This document shows positions 1 through 8,294 of a DNA stretch of 41,207 bases, piece after piece (the first letter of the stretch is position 1; each line of letters begins with the position of its first letter). The notes beneath the pieces are model-generated. The model did not search any database, was not told the DNA's origin, and worked only from the letters and a program-made list of their open reading frames with translations. This stretch comes from an uncultured Oscillospiraceae bacterium (GTDB lineage: Bacteria > Bacillota > Clostridia > Oscillospirales > Ruminococcaceae): contig CASGAN010000014.1 in NCBI GenBank assembly GCA_949299455.1, forward strand, positions 1 to 41,207, written 5' to 3'. The translations under genes were made by a program, and so were the position numbers.

Positions 1-113
1 TGTCGCTCGGCATTGTCGGCGGCACGGATATCCGTATCATTGCGGACGGCGTTGATGAGCAGCTGGCTGTTGACAGCCTGGTGCGTCTGATCGACAACGG
101 TTTTACAGAATAA
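1..113 (+). CDS. HPr-family phosphocarrier protein, C-terminal part (5' truncated by window edge)
   Basis: The reading frame is open from base 3 to a TAA at 111-113 and encodes about 36 residues, beginning SLGIVGGTDIRI and ending LIDNGFTE. This matches the second half of HPr: the SLGI segment just after the regulatory Ser46, then a beta strand and a final helix with an acidic loop. HPr carries phosphate from Enzyme I to PTS sugar permeases in the cytoplasm and, in Firmicutes, is a CcpA corepressor when phosphorylated on Ser46. The catalytic His and Ser46 lie outside the window, so it cannot be told whether this copy is a true HPr. It converges on a second HPr-like gene. Confidence 0.72.
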   Translation, partial: SLGIVGGTDIRIIADGVDEQLAVDSLVRLIDNGFTE

Positions 114-125
114 TCTTACGAAAAG

Positions 126-160
126 ACTGCTGCAAGTACTTTGCGGCAGTTTTATTTTTT
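126..160 (+). terminator. Rho-independent terminator after the HPr-like gene
   Basis: A 10-bp stem (126-135 with 141-150, one G-U pair) with a 5-nt loop is followed by a T-rich run at 151-160. It lies 13 nt after the stop codon. Confidence 0.85.
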
Positions 161-189
161 GTTATAGGTCTGATGTGCGCAAAAAATCA

Positions 190-223
190 AAAGAAAAAAC
201 GCACCGGTATTCCGGTGCGTTTT
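190..223 (-). terminator. Terminator of the minus-strand Crh-like gene
   Basis: A perfect 12-bp inverted repeat (196-207 with 212-223) has the tetraloop TATT. Read on the minus strand it is followed by a T-rich stretch (the A-run at about 181-199), 18 nt beyond that gene's stop. Confidence 0.85.
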
Positions 224-241
224 CGTGCTTAGAGTCACTTC

Positions 242-472
242 TTATTCAACAATGAATTTTTTGATATCAGCAAAGAATGCGTCTGCGTTGTCGGTATGTG
301 CATCGAGTTTGATCGGTTTGGAAATGTCGAGGCTGAAAATACCCATGATGGATTTAGCATCAACAGCATATCTGCCGGAGATTAAATCGACATCGTAATC
401 ACATTTGCAGACGGTGTTTACAAATTCTTTGACATCGTTGATAGTGTTTAAGCGGATCATGACTGTTTTCAT
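242..472 (-). CDS. Crh-like HPr-family protein without the catalytic His15
   Basis: This 76-residue protein has HPr length and keeps the regulatory signature DAKSIMGIFSLDI around the Ser equivalent to Ser46 of Bacillus HPr. The GLHARPA loop that carries the phosphorylatable His15 is replaced by NTINDVKEF. By analogy with Bacillus Crh, such a protein could be phosphorylated by HPr kinase and act in carbon catabolite regulation, but it should not relay PTS phosphate. The start was set at the inner ATG (470-472) because a perfect AGGAGG (480-485 on the complement) sits 7 nt upstream; a 12-residue longer frame would put this site inside the gene. It has its own promoter and terminator, so it is monocistronic. 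Confidence 0.85.
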   Translation of the reverse strand: MKTVMIRLNTINDVKEFVNTVCKCDYDVDLISGRYAVDAKSIMGIFSLDISKPIKLDAHTDNADAFFADIKKFIVE

Positions 473-517
473 ATGGAAACCTCCTAAAGTTGTTTTATAG
501 TTTTTCACTATAATTCA

Positions 518-546
518 AATATAACAGGTCAACTCTTTTTCGTCAA
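518..546 (-). promoter_or_regulatory. SigA-type promoter of the Crh-like gene
   Basis: On the minus strand there is TTGACG (541-546), a 17-bp spacer and TATATT (518-523), upstream of the AGGAGG and ATG of the Crh-like gene. Confidence 0.72.
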
Positions 547-553
547 CTGCTAA

Positions 554-582
554 TTGTAAACTTCATGAAAATCCTTTATAAT
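554..582 (+). promoter_or_regulatory. SigA-type promoter of mtaB
   Basis: TTGTAA (554-559), a 17-bp spacer and TATAAT (577-582) lie about 70 nt before the mtaB ATG. The promoter is divergent from the Crh-like gene promoter, with the two -35 boxes only 7 bp apart. Confidence 0.72.
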
Positions 583-653
583 TGTATTAAACAACATGTG
601 AATATCGAGCGATTTTCCATAAATTGCATAAGAAATGACTCACGGGGGAACAG

Positions 654-1970
654 ATGAAGGCATCATTTTATACGTTTGGCTGCAAAGTCAATCAATACGA
701 AACGCAAGTGCTTTCGCAGTATTTTGCATCACAGGGATTTACGATCGTGCCGTTTGAGGAAGAAGCGGACGTTTATGTGATCAATTCCTGCACCGTCACA
801 TCGACCGGCGATAAAAAGACAAAGCAGCTGGTGCGTCAGACGAAGCGGCGCAGCCCGCACGCAGTGGTTGCGCTCACTGGATGTTTTCCGCAGGCGTTCC
901 CCGAAAAAGCAGCCGCGATTCTGGAAGCGGATGTCGTGGCGGGTGCCAAAGACCGCCGCGGGCTGTTAAACAGTGTGCACAAAGCGATCGAAGAAAAACA
1001 GCGTGTCGTCACACTTTCACCGCACACACCGGGCGAACCGTTTGAACCGATGCAGGCCGATTTTTTTGCAGAGCATACGCGTGCATTTGTCAAAATCGAA
1101 GATGGCTGTGACCGTTACTGCAGCTACTGCATCATTCCGAAAGCACGCGGTCCGATTCGCTCGAAACCGATTGAAGAGATTAAAACAGAACTTTCCGTTC
1201 TTGCACAAAACGGATATAAAGAAGTGGTGCTTGTCGGCATCAATTTAAGCTCCTATGGAAAGGAAACCGGCGCATTCCGACTGGCCGAAGCGGTGGAGGC
1301 GGCTTGCGCGGTGGAAGGGATTGAGCGGGTGCGTTTAGGCTCGCTTGAACCGGAGCTTTTGACGGACGATGACCTTGACCGCATGGCAAGGCAGAAAAAA
1401 TTCTGTCCGCAGTTTCACCTTTCGCTGCAAAGCGGCTGCGACCGCACCTTGAAGCGAATGAACCGCCACTATACGGCAGCAGAATATGAAGCCCTCGTTG
1501 AGCGGATTCGCGCGCGGTTTGATAACGCCGCGATCACTACCGACATCATGGTGGGATTTGCAGGCGAAACAGAGGAAGATTTTTTGGAATCCGTTTCGTT
1601 TGCCGAAAAAATCGGGTTTGCACGCGTCCATGTGTTTGCCTATTCCATAAGAGAAGGTACGCGTGCCGAAAAAATGGACGGACATCTGCCAAAATCCGTC
1701 AAAGAAGCGCGAAGCCGCGAGATGATCAAGCGAACCGATGCGCTTCATGCTGCATTTTTGCAGTCCCAACTTTTGACTGTCCAGTCGGTGCTGTTTGAAA
1801 CCAGACAGCCTGACGGGTTGTATACCGGATATACCGAAAACTATACGCGAGTGACTGCGGCAAGTGATCGGGATATCTGCGGAGAAATTCTTCCGGTGCG
1901 TCTTGTGTCCTGCGACAGCGAGGGATGCAGCGGAGAGATCGTTTCCGGTGCCTTGCCGGAAGAAATGTGA
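654..1970 (+). CDS. mtaB: tRNA (N6-L-threonylcarbamoyladenosine(37)-C2)-methylthiotransferase MtaB
   Basis: The enzyme converts t6A37 to ms2t6A37 in ANN-decoding tRNAs using two [4Fe-4S] clusters and SAM. The 438 residues show the full methylthiotransferase layout. The N-terminal UPF0004 domain has cluster Cys at 10, 46 and 77 (FGCKVNQYE, NSCTVT, TGCFPQ). The radical-SAM core has C152-x3-C156-x2-C159 (DGCDRYCSYC). A C-terminal TRAM-like domain covers about 375-435. The FGCKVNQ N-terminus and the length fit MtaB (YqeV) better than MiaB or RimO. The start is supported by a GGGGGAA site about 5 nt upstream. It is followed after 28 nt by purL and probably shares its transcript. Confidence 0.92.
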   Translation: MKASFYTFGCKVNQYETQVLSQYFASQGFTIVPFEEEADVYVINSCTVTSTGDKKTKQLVRQTKRRSPHAVVALTGCFPQAFPEKAAAILEADVVAGAKDRRGLLNSVHKAIEEKQRVVTLSPHTPGEPFEPMQADFFAEHTRAFVKIEDGCDRYCSYCIIPKARGPIRSKPIEEIKTELSVLAQNGYKEVVLVGINLSSYGKETGAFRLAEAVEAACAVEGIERVRLGSLEPELLTDDDLDRMARQKKFCPQFHLSLQSGCDRTLKRMNRHYTAAEYEALVERIRARFDNAAITTDIMVGFAGETEEDFLESVSFAEKIGFARVHVFAYSIREGTRAEKMDGHLPKSVKEARSREMIKRTDALHAAFLQSQLLTVQSVLFETRQPDGLYTGYTENYTRVTAASDRDICGEILPVRLVSCDSEGCSGEIVSGALPEEM

Positions 1971-1998
1971 ACTTTATAGACAGGAGAGGAAAACCAGC

Positions 1999-4900
1999 AT
2001 GTCAGTTTACAGAATTTATGTGGAGAAAAAAGCGCCGTTTGCCGTGGAGGCAAAAAGCATCCTTTCGGATGTTCGCACGTCTTTGCAGATGACGGCGCTT
2101 GAGTCGGTGCGGCTGATTAACCGTTACGATGTCGAGGGTGTATCGGAGGAAGTGTTCAAAAAAGCACAACCGACCGTTTTTTCTGAGCCCAGTGTGGATC
2201 ATGTCTTTTTTGATCTTCCCGCATGTGCAGAAAACGAGCACGTGTTTGCCATCGAATATCTGCCGGGACAGTTTGACCAGCGTGCCGATTCGTGTGCACA
2301 GTGTATTCAGCTGCTTGTGCAGGGCGATCGTCCCACGGTTCGCAACGCACGGGTGTATATTCTCACCGGCGAACTGACAGCAGAGGAGATCGACACAATC
2401 AAAGCGTACCTGATCAACCCGGTTGAAAGCCGCGAAGCTTCGCTCGAGATGCCCAAAACACTGGCGCAGAACTATGAAGTGAAAACAACCGTTGAAACAC
2501 TCGACGGCTTCATCGGTTTTTCGGAAGAGGAGCTTTCAAACTTTGTCAAATCCTATGGCTTGGCAATGGATTCCGATGACCTGGCATTCTGCCAATCCTA
2601 CTTCAGAGATACCGAGCACCGTGACCCGACAATCACTGAGATCCGCATGATCGACACCTACTGGTCGGATCACTGCCGTCACACCACCTTCCTTACAAAC
2701 ATCGACAATGTCTATATTGCCGACGAAAATATCAAACAGACGTACGAGCGTTATCTGAAAGCACGCGAGGTGCTCTACCGCGGCAGAACCGACAAACCGG
2801 TGACCCTGATGGATCTGGCTGTGTTCGGTGCAAAACAGTTAAAGAGCGAAGGCAAACTGTTGGATCTCGACGAGTCCGAAGAGATCAATGCATGTTCTGT
2901 TAAAATCAAAGTAGATGTAAACGGTCAGACAGAGGACTGGCTGCTGATGTTCAAAAATGAAACCCATAACCACCCGACTGAGATCGAGCCGTTCGGCGGC
3001 GCTGCAACCTGCTTGGGCGGTGCAATCCGCGATCCGCTGTCCGGCCGTGCATATGTCTATCAGGCAATGCGTGTGACCGGTGCAGCAAACCCGCTCGTTG
3101 CTGTCGAGGATACGATCGAGGGCAAGCTGCCGCAGAAAAAAATCGTCACCGGCGCAGCAGCAGGCTACAGCTCCTACGGAAACCAGATCGGTCTGGCAAC
3201 CGGACAGGTCAGCGAGCTGTATCACGACGGCTATGCGGCAAAACGTATGGAAATCGGTGCAGTCATGGGTGCAGCACCGGCTGCGAACGTTGTGCGTGAA
3301 GTGCCGGCACCGGGCGATGTTGTCATCCTGCTCGGCGGACGGACTGGCCGCGATGGCTGCGGCGGTGCAACCGGTTCTTCGAAATCGCACACCATCGAGT
3401 CGCTTGAAACCTGCGGCGCAGAAGTTCAGAAGGGTAACGCACCGGAGGAGAGAAAGATTCAGCGTCTGTTCCGTAACCCAGAAGTCACCCGTCTGATCAA
3501 ACGCTGTAACGACTTCGGTGCAGGCGGTGTTTCTGTTGCAATCGGCGAGCTGGCAGACGGCTTGCACATTGACTTAAACCGCGTGCCGAAAAAATATGAC
3601 GGCTTGGATGGCACTGAGCTTGCAATCAGTGAGTCGCAGGAGCGTATGGCGTGTGTTGTCCGTGCAGAGGACAAAGACCGCTTCATCGCACTTGCAGGCG
3701 AGGAAAACATCGAGGCAACCCATGTGGCAACCGTCACCGATACAAACCGTCTGACGATGGAATGGAACGGTGCGCGTATTGTCGACTTGTCGCGTGACTT
3801 CTTAAATTCCAACGGCGCAACCAAGCACACCGATATTGAAATTACATCCGCTACTGTGAAACCGGTGCACAACCGCGAAGTAACTGCAACCGACGTGGTC
3901 GAGCATCTTTGCGACTTAAACCTCTGCTCGCAGAAAGGTCTTTCTGAGCGCTTTGACTCGACCATCGGTGCGAATACCGTACTGATGCCGTTCGGCGGCG
4001 AGCACCAGCTCACACCGACACAGGGCATGGTCGCAAAAATCCCGGTGAACGGCGAAACAGAAACCTGTTCCGTTATGGCATGGGGCTTTAACCCGTATAT
4101 CAGCGAACAGAGCCCGTATCACGGCGCAATGTATGCCGTTGTGGAATCGGTCGCAAAAGCAATTGCTGTGGGCGGCAGCCACAAAAAATGCTGGCTCACA
4201 TTCCAGGAATATTTTGAGCGTACCCAAAACGACCCGAAACGCTGGGGAAAACCGATGGCAGCACTGCTTGGTGCATATAAAGCACAGGTGGAACTGGGCA
4301 TCGGCTCCATCGGCGGCAAGGACTCCATGAGCGGTACCTTTGAGAATATCGACGTTCCGCCGACACTTTGCTCGTTTGCTGTTTCGCTCACGACCGCAGA
4401 ACGTGCTGTTTCGCAGGAATTCAAACGCTGCGGCAATCCGCTCGTGCTCATCACACCGTCCTATCGTGCAAACGGCGAGCCGGACTTTGATTCGGTCAAA
4501 AAGGTGTTTACACAGGTAGAAGACCTGATCGCACAGGGCGTTGTGCACTCCTGTTCGGCACTCACATACGGCGGCTTGTCCGAAGCACTTGCAAAAATGG
4601 CAATGGGCAACCGCATCGGCGCAAAACTGACCAAAGAGATTTCGCCGAAACTGATGTTCAACCCAATTTACGGCGGCTTCCTCTTGGAAATCGACAGCCA
4701 CGCAGACGTTAAGAACCTGCCGGTCATCGGTGTGACGATTTCGAAATACATTCTCATTTTGTCGAGTGCAGAAGTGGTCGACATGATGTACCTGCAGAAA
4801 AAATATGAGCAGGTGCTTTCTCCGGTGTTCCCGTATCAGAGCACGGAAAAACAGCCGGCACCGCAGGCGGTCAGCTATCCGTCAATCCGTGTGCCGCTGC

Positions 4901-5742
4901 TGACCAAAAAGCAGATTATCAGAAGCCCTGAGAAATTTGCAAAACCGCGTGTGCTGATTCCGGTATTCCCGGGAACCAACTGTGAATACGACACTGCACG
5001 TGCATTTGAAAATGCCGGTGCAGAAGCAGAGATCTTTGTGATCAAAAACCTCACGAGCGCACAGATCGAAGAATCGGTCAGCGCATTTGCTTCGCGGATT
5101 GCACAGTCGCAGATGATTATGATTCCGGGCGGCTTCTCTGGCGGCGACGAGCCGGAGGGCAGTGCGAAATTCATCACCTCGTTCTTCAGAAACCCGCAGA
5201 TCAAAGATGCGGTTATGGAGCTTCTTGACACCCGCAAGGGCTTGATGCTCGGCATCTGCAACGGCTTCCAGGCACTCATTAAACTGGGCCTTGTGCCGTA
5301 CGGTGAGATCCGCGATATCACAGAGGAATCGCCGACGCTGACCTTCAATACGATCGGCCGCCACCAGTCGATGATGGTCAACACCAGAATCTGCTCGACC
5401 AAATCGCCGTGGCTGTATAACACCCGTGTAGGTGAGGTCTACAATGTGCCGATTTCCCACGGTGAGGGACGCTTTATCTGCAGTGCAAACCTGTTTGAAC
5501 AGCTCAAGGCAAACGGTCAGATTGCAACGCAGTATGTCGACCTTGCAGGACAGCCGACTTACGATCTGTCGTACAACCCGAACGGCAGCTATATGGCAGT
5601 TGAGGGTATCACCTCGCCGGACGGCCGTGTGCTCGGTAAAATGGCACACAGCGAACGTGTCGGCAAACATATTTCCAAAAACGTGTACGGTGAAAAAGAT
5701 CAGAAGATCTTCCGTTCCGGTGTGGAATACTTTACAAAATAA
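1999..5742 (+). CDS. purL: Phosphoribosylformylglycinamidine synthase, single-chain PurL with fused glutaminase
   Basis: It catalyses step four of purine synthesis: FGAR + ATP + glutamine to FGAM. The protein has 1247 residues. An N-terminal PurS-like region is followed by the synthetase halves; the NETHNHPTEIEPFGGA signature (H323, H325) marks the first. The C-terminal class I glutamine amidotransferase runs from about residue 990 and has nucleophile C1087 (GICNGFQ) and the H1154/E1156 pair (SHGEGR). It therefore resembles the large one-chain enzyme of Clostridia and proteobacteria rather than the three-subunit PurS/L/Q of Bacillus. The start chosen is the ATG at 1999 after AGGAGAGG; the frame stays open further upstream but overlaps mtaB. 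No other purine gene lies in the window. Confidence 0.95.
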   Translation: MSVYRIYVEKKAPFAVEAKSILSDVRTSLQMTALESVRLINRYDVEGVSEEVFKKAQPTVFSEPSVDHVFFDLPACAENEHVFAIEYLPGQFDQRADSCAQCIQLLVQGDRPTVRNARVYILTGELTAEEIDTIKAYLINPVESREASLEMPKTLAQNYEVKTTVETLDGFIGFSEEELSNFVKSYGLAMDSDDLAFCQSYFRDTEHRDPTITEIRMIDTYWSDHCRHTTFLTNIDNVYIADENIKQTYERYLKAREVLYRGRTDKPVTLMDLAVFGAKQLKSEGKLLDLDESEEINACSVKIKVDVNGQTEDWLLMFKNETHNHPTEIEPFGGAATCLGGAIRDPLSGRAYVYQAMRVTGAANPLVAVEDTIEGKLPQKKIVTGAAAGYSSYGNQIGLATGQVSELYHDGYAAKRMEIGAVMGAAPAANVVREVPAPGDVVILLGGRTGRDGCGGATGSSKSHTIESLETCGAEVQKGNAPEERKIQRLFRNPEVTRLIKRCNDFGAGGVSVAIGELADGLHIDLNRVPKKYDGLDGTELAISESQERMACVVRAEDKDRFIALAGEENIEATHVATVTDTNRLTMEWNGARIVDLSRDFLNSNGATKHTDIEITSATVKPVHNREVTATDVVEHLCDLNLCSQKGLSERFDSTIGANTVLMPFGGEHQLTPTQGMVAKIPVNGETETCSVMAWGFNPYISEQSPYHGAMYAVVESVAKAIAVGGSHKKCWLTFQEYFERTQNDPKRWGKPMAALLGAYKAQVELGIGSIGGKDSMSGTFENIDVPPTLCSFAVSLTTAERAVSQEFKRCGNPLVLITPSYRANGEPDFDSVKKVFTQVEDLIAQGVVHSCSALTYGGLSEALAKMAMGNRIGAKLTKEISPKLMFNPIYGGFLLEIDSHADVKNLPVIGVTISKYILILSSAEVVDMMYLQKKYEQVLSPVFPYQSTEKQPAPQAVSYPSIRVPLLTKKQIIRSPEKFAKPRVLIPVFPGTNCEYDTARAFENAGAEAEIFVIKNLTSAQIEESVSAFASRIAQSQMIMIPGGFSGGDEPEGSAKFITSFFRNPQIKDAVMELLDTRKGLMLGICNGFQALIKLGLVPYGEIRDITEESPTLTFNTIGRHQSMMVNTRICSTKSPWLYNTRVGEVYNVPISHGEGRFICSANLFEQLKANGQIATQYVDLAGQPTYDLSYNPNGSYMAVEGITSPDGRVLGKMAHSERVGKHISKNVYGEKDQKIFRSGVEYFTK

Positions 5743-5760
5743 TATGCAGTGGATGCATGA

Positions 5761-5794
5761 AAAACGAGCCCTTATAAGGCTCGTTTTTCTTTTT
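5761..5794 (+). terminator. Rho-independent terminator after purL
   Basis: A 10-bp perfect stem (5761-5770 with 5778-5787) with a 7-nt loop runs into a T-rich tract. It lies 18 nt after the purL stop. Confidence 0.88.
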
Positions 5795-5828
5795 CTCGAT
5801 AAAAAACAAGTTTTTTTACATTCTTGAT

Positions 5829-5857
5829 TTGCAATCTTTTAAAAGTCATGCTATATT
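5829..5857 (+). promoter_or_regulatory. SigA-type promoter of the VTT protein gene
   Basis: TTGCAA (5829-5834), a 17-bp spacer and TATATT (5852-5857) lie about 35 nt before the GTG start. Confidence 0.72.
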
Positions 5858-5892
5858 GAAAGAAACAATGCGGCAAAAGGAGAACGGTCGGC

Positions 5893-6624
5893 GTGAAACA
5901 GCAATGTGCCTCAAAGGAAAAACGGCAAAAGATTATCAAATGGACCATCGGCATTACAGCGGTTGTGATTGTGCTCATTCTGTTGATCTATATGATGCCG
6001 TGGATCATTTCATTAAAAGATGAAGCAGGCAGAAAAGCGTTTCAGGACTATATTTACAGTAAGGGCATTCTCGGTGTGGGGATTCTGTTTGCGATTCAGG
6101 TGCTTCAGGTCGTTGTGGCGATCATTCCCGGCGAACCGGTCGAGGTTCTTGCGGGCCTTTTGTACGGAACGTTTTGGGGATATGTGATCTGCACGCTCGG
6201 TATGCTTGTGGGGACGATTCTCATTTTTTACGGTGTTAAGTGGCTTGGAAAGTCATTTGTGGATACGCTCAGTGACAGCAAAAAGTTTGAACGATTTTCG
6301 TTTTTGCACAACGAGAAAAAGCTTGAAACAATCGTGTTTCTGTTGTTTTTCATTCCCGGCACGCCAAAGGATATTCTTACCTATTTCATGCCGCTCACCC
6401 GTATTCGGCCGCTTTCGTTTTTTATCATTGTGACGGTTGCACGGATTCCGTCGATCGTTTCCTCCACGTTTGCGGGCGAAAGCTTGAGCCAGGGACAGTG
6501 GATGCAGTCGATTGTTGTATTTTTGGCAATCGGTGCAGTGGGACTGTTAGGCATCTGGCTCAATGACCGGCTGATGAAAAAACGTGAAGAGAAAAAGCAG
6601 GAGAGACAGACGCGTGAGAAGTAA
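5893..6624 (+). CDS. TVP38/TMEM64 (VTT-domain) integral membrane protein
   Basis: The protein has 243 residues: a short basic cytoplasmic start, then TM helices near 20-42 and 60-85, the re-entrant motif IPGEPVEVLAGLLYG, a TM near 100-118, the second characteristic motif FFIPGTPKDILTYFMPLTRI, a final TM pair and a Lys/Arg/Glu-rich tail. This is the DedA-superfamily VTT architecture. Family members act in membrane homeostasis, and some are lipid scramblases or undecaprenyl-phosphate flippases; the substrate of this one is unknown. GTG is the only start compatible with the AAAGGAG site about 9 nt upstream. The gene overlaps the next one by 11 nt, so the two are translationally coupled. Confidence 0.88.
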   Translation: MKQQCASKEKRQKIIKWTIGITAVVIVLILLIYMMPWIISLKDEAGRKAFQDYIYSKGILGVGILFAIQVLQVVVAIIPGEPVEVLAGLLYGTFWGYVICTLGMLVGTILIFYGVKWLGKSFVDTLSDSKKFERFSFLHNEKKLETIVFLLFFIPGTPKDILTYFMPLTRIRPLSFFIIVTVARIPSIVSSTFAGESLSQGQWMQSIVVFLAIGAVGLLGIWLNDRLMKKREEKKQERQTREK

Positions 6625-7351
6625 AACGGAATGGTCAAAAGAGACAATCGGTGATGAGATCACGATATATACGAGCGCGGCACATGCGTTTGGAATTGAC
6701 GCGTTTCTGCTTGCCGATTTTGCAAAGCCGAAGCGCGGCGAGCGCGTCTGCGATTTTGGCGCAGGCTGTGGGATTATCCCGATGCTGCTTGCACGTACAA
6801 AGCAGCCGCGTGAAGTGGTCGGTGTTGAGATTCAGCCGCAAGGGGTGCAGCAATTTGAAGCGTCGGTGCGGGATTCATCGACAGCAATGCCGGTTATTCC
6901 GGTCTGCGCCGATCTTACAAGCCGGGAAACACTCAAAGGTGAGCAGTTTGATTTAATTACCTGCAATCCGCCGTACAAAGCGGCAGGCGGCGGGATTTTG
7001 AGCGAGAAAATTGCCGAACAGATCGCAAGACACGAAACGATGTGCACGCTTGAGGATCTTTGCAAGACGGCAAAGCGGCTCTTGCGGTTCGGCGGGCGGT
7101 TTTGCATCTGCCAGCGGCCGGAACGGCTTTCCGATGCAATGGTGCTGTTTCGGCAGTATGGCATCGAGCCGAAACGGCTCCGGCTTGTGTGCCGGGACAA
7201 AGACAGCGCGCCGTGGCTCTTTTTGCTGATGGGACAGCGGGGCGCAAAGCCGCATTTGCGGATTGAGCCGAATTTTTTTGTCTATGAAAACGGCGAATAT
7301 ACTGCGGAAACGCGCCGGATGTACGGCGGCAGCTTTGAAAAAGGCGAATGA
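6614..7351 (+). CDS. tRNA1(Val) (adenine37-N6)-methyltransferase-like protein (TrmN6/YfiC family)
   Basis: This 245-residue class I SAM methyltransferase has the glycine-rich motif I CDFGAGCGIIPMLLA and the catalytic NPPY (N118-Y121), the signature of N6-adenine methylation. E. coli YfiC methylates A37 of tRNA1Val, and the short Firmicutes homologues upstream of rsmI (B. subtilis YabB) belong to the same COG4123 group. The actual target here is inferred. The GTG at 6614 was preferred because GGAGAG lies about 9 nt upstream and the protein then begins with the family-typical short N-terminus. The adjacent position to rsmI matches the B. subtilis yabB-rsmI neighbourhood. Confidence 0.82.
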   Translation: MRSKTEWSKETIGDEITIYTSAAHAFGIDAFLLADFAKPKRGERVCDFGAGCGIIPMLLARTKQPREVVGVEIQPQGVQQFEASVRDSSTAMPVIPVCADLTSRETLKGEQFDLITCNPPYKAAGGGILSEKIAEQIARHETMCTLEDLCKTAKRLLRFGGRFCICQRPERLSDAMVLFRQYGIEPKRLRLVCRDKDSAPWLFLLMGQRGAKPHLRIEPNFFVYENGEYTAETRRMYGGSFEKGE

Positions 7352-7369
7352 GATAAAAGAAAGGACGAA

Positions 7370-8206
7370 GTGAATTTGTCAAAATTATATGTTGTGGGAA
7401 CACCGATCGGAAACCTTGGCGATTTGAGCCCGCGTGCGCAGCAGACACTGCGGGAGGTGGACTTTATTGCCGCGGAGGATACACGCGTGACCGGAAAGCT
7501 TCTGCACTATTTTGAAATCAAAAAACCGATGATCAGCTATTATGAGCACAATTTGCGGCAAAAAGGCGAACAGATCATCGGACGGATTTTGGCAGGTGAG
7601 ACGTGTGCCGTTGTATCGGATGCGGGGATGCCGTGCATTTCCGATCCCGGCGAAGATTTGGTGCGGCTTTGTGCACAAAACAATATTCCCGTGGAGGTTG
7701 TGCCGGGACCGAGTGCAGTGATTTCGGCGCTTGCTGTGAGCGGCCTGATTACATCACGGTTTACATTCGAGGGCTTTTTGTCGGTAAACCGGACATCACG
7801 GATGGCGCATCTGGCGTCTTTGAAAAATGAAATGCGCACAATGATCTTTTACGAAGCGCCGCACAAGCTGCTCACTACACTGACCGATTTTTGTGAAGCA
7901 TTCGGCGAGGAACGGCAGATCTCTGTTTGCAGAGAGCTTACGAAAATTCACGAAGAGGTGCTGCGGATGACGATGGGTGAAGCACTCGCGCATTTTACAG
8001 AGAATACACCGAAAGGCGAATTTGTGCTGGTTGTTTCCGGTGCGCCGGAGCAGGCAAACGAGGAAACACTTTCATTTGAGGAGGTCTGCGCGCTCGGCGT
8101 ATCTTTAGTGGAAGGCGGCGAACGGGCAACAGAAGTATCCAAACGGCTTGCAAAGGAATACGGATACAAAAAAGCGGAGATTTACAAAGCACTCGTTCAG
8201 TCGTGA
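7370..8206 (+). CDS. rsmI: 16S rRNA (cytidine(1402)-2'-O)-methyltransferase RsmI
   Basis: RsmI 2'-O-methylates C1402 in the decoding centre of 16S rRNA. The 278-residue protein has the tetrapyrrole-methylase-like fold signatures of the family in order: LYVVGTPIGNLGDLSPRA near the N-terminus, AEDTRVTGKLL, VVSDAGMPCISDPG and VVPGPSAVISAL. The GTG at 7370 is used, with AAAGGA 5 nt upstream; a TTG two codons later is also possible. It follows the TrmN6-like gene by 18 nt, forming an RNA-methylation pair. Confidence 0.94.
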   Translation: MNLSKLYVVGTPIGNLGDLSPRAQQTLREVDFIAAEDTRVTGKLLHYFEIKKPMISYYEHNLRQKGEQIIGRILAGETCAVVSDAGMPCISDPGEDLVRLCAQNNIPVEVVPGPSAVISALAVSGLITSRFTFEGFLSVNRTSRMAHLASLKNEMRTMIFYEAPHKLLTTLTDFCEAFGEERQISVCRELTKIHEEVLRMTMGEALAHFTENTPKGEFVLVVSGAPEQANEETLSFEEVCALGVSLVEGGERATEVSKRLAKEYGYKKAEIYKALVQS

Positions 8207-8246
8207 TTTTTTGAAACAGAATCATCACACAAACATCAAATGTGCA

Positions 8247-8255
8247 TGATATAAT
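8247..8255 (+). promoter_or_regulatory. Extended -10 promoter of the two-component operon
   Basis: TGaTATAAT (TG at 8247-8248, TATAAT 8250-8255) is an extended -10 element. No good -35 is visible 17 bp upstream. It lies 40 nt before the response-regulator start. Confidence 0.6.
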
Positions 8256-8294
8256 CATTTTGTCTAATAATCGAAAAAACAGGAGGGTTTCTTT

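Noticed and set aside
1335-1769. 144-codon minus-strand frame opposite mtaB
   Set aside because: Fully inside mtaB on the other strand, no ribosome binding site and no known motif.
3916-5670. Two long minus-strand frames (261 and 262 codons) opposite purL
   Set aside because: They are antisense shadows of a strongly conserved gene; no start signals or motifs.
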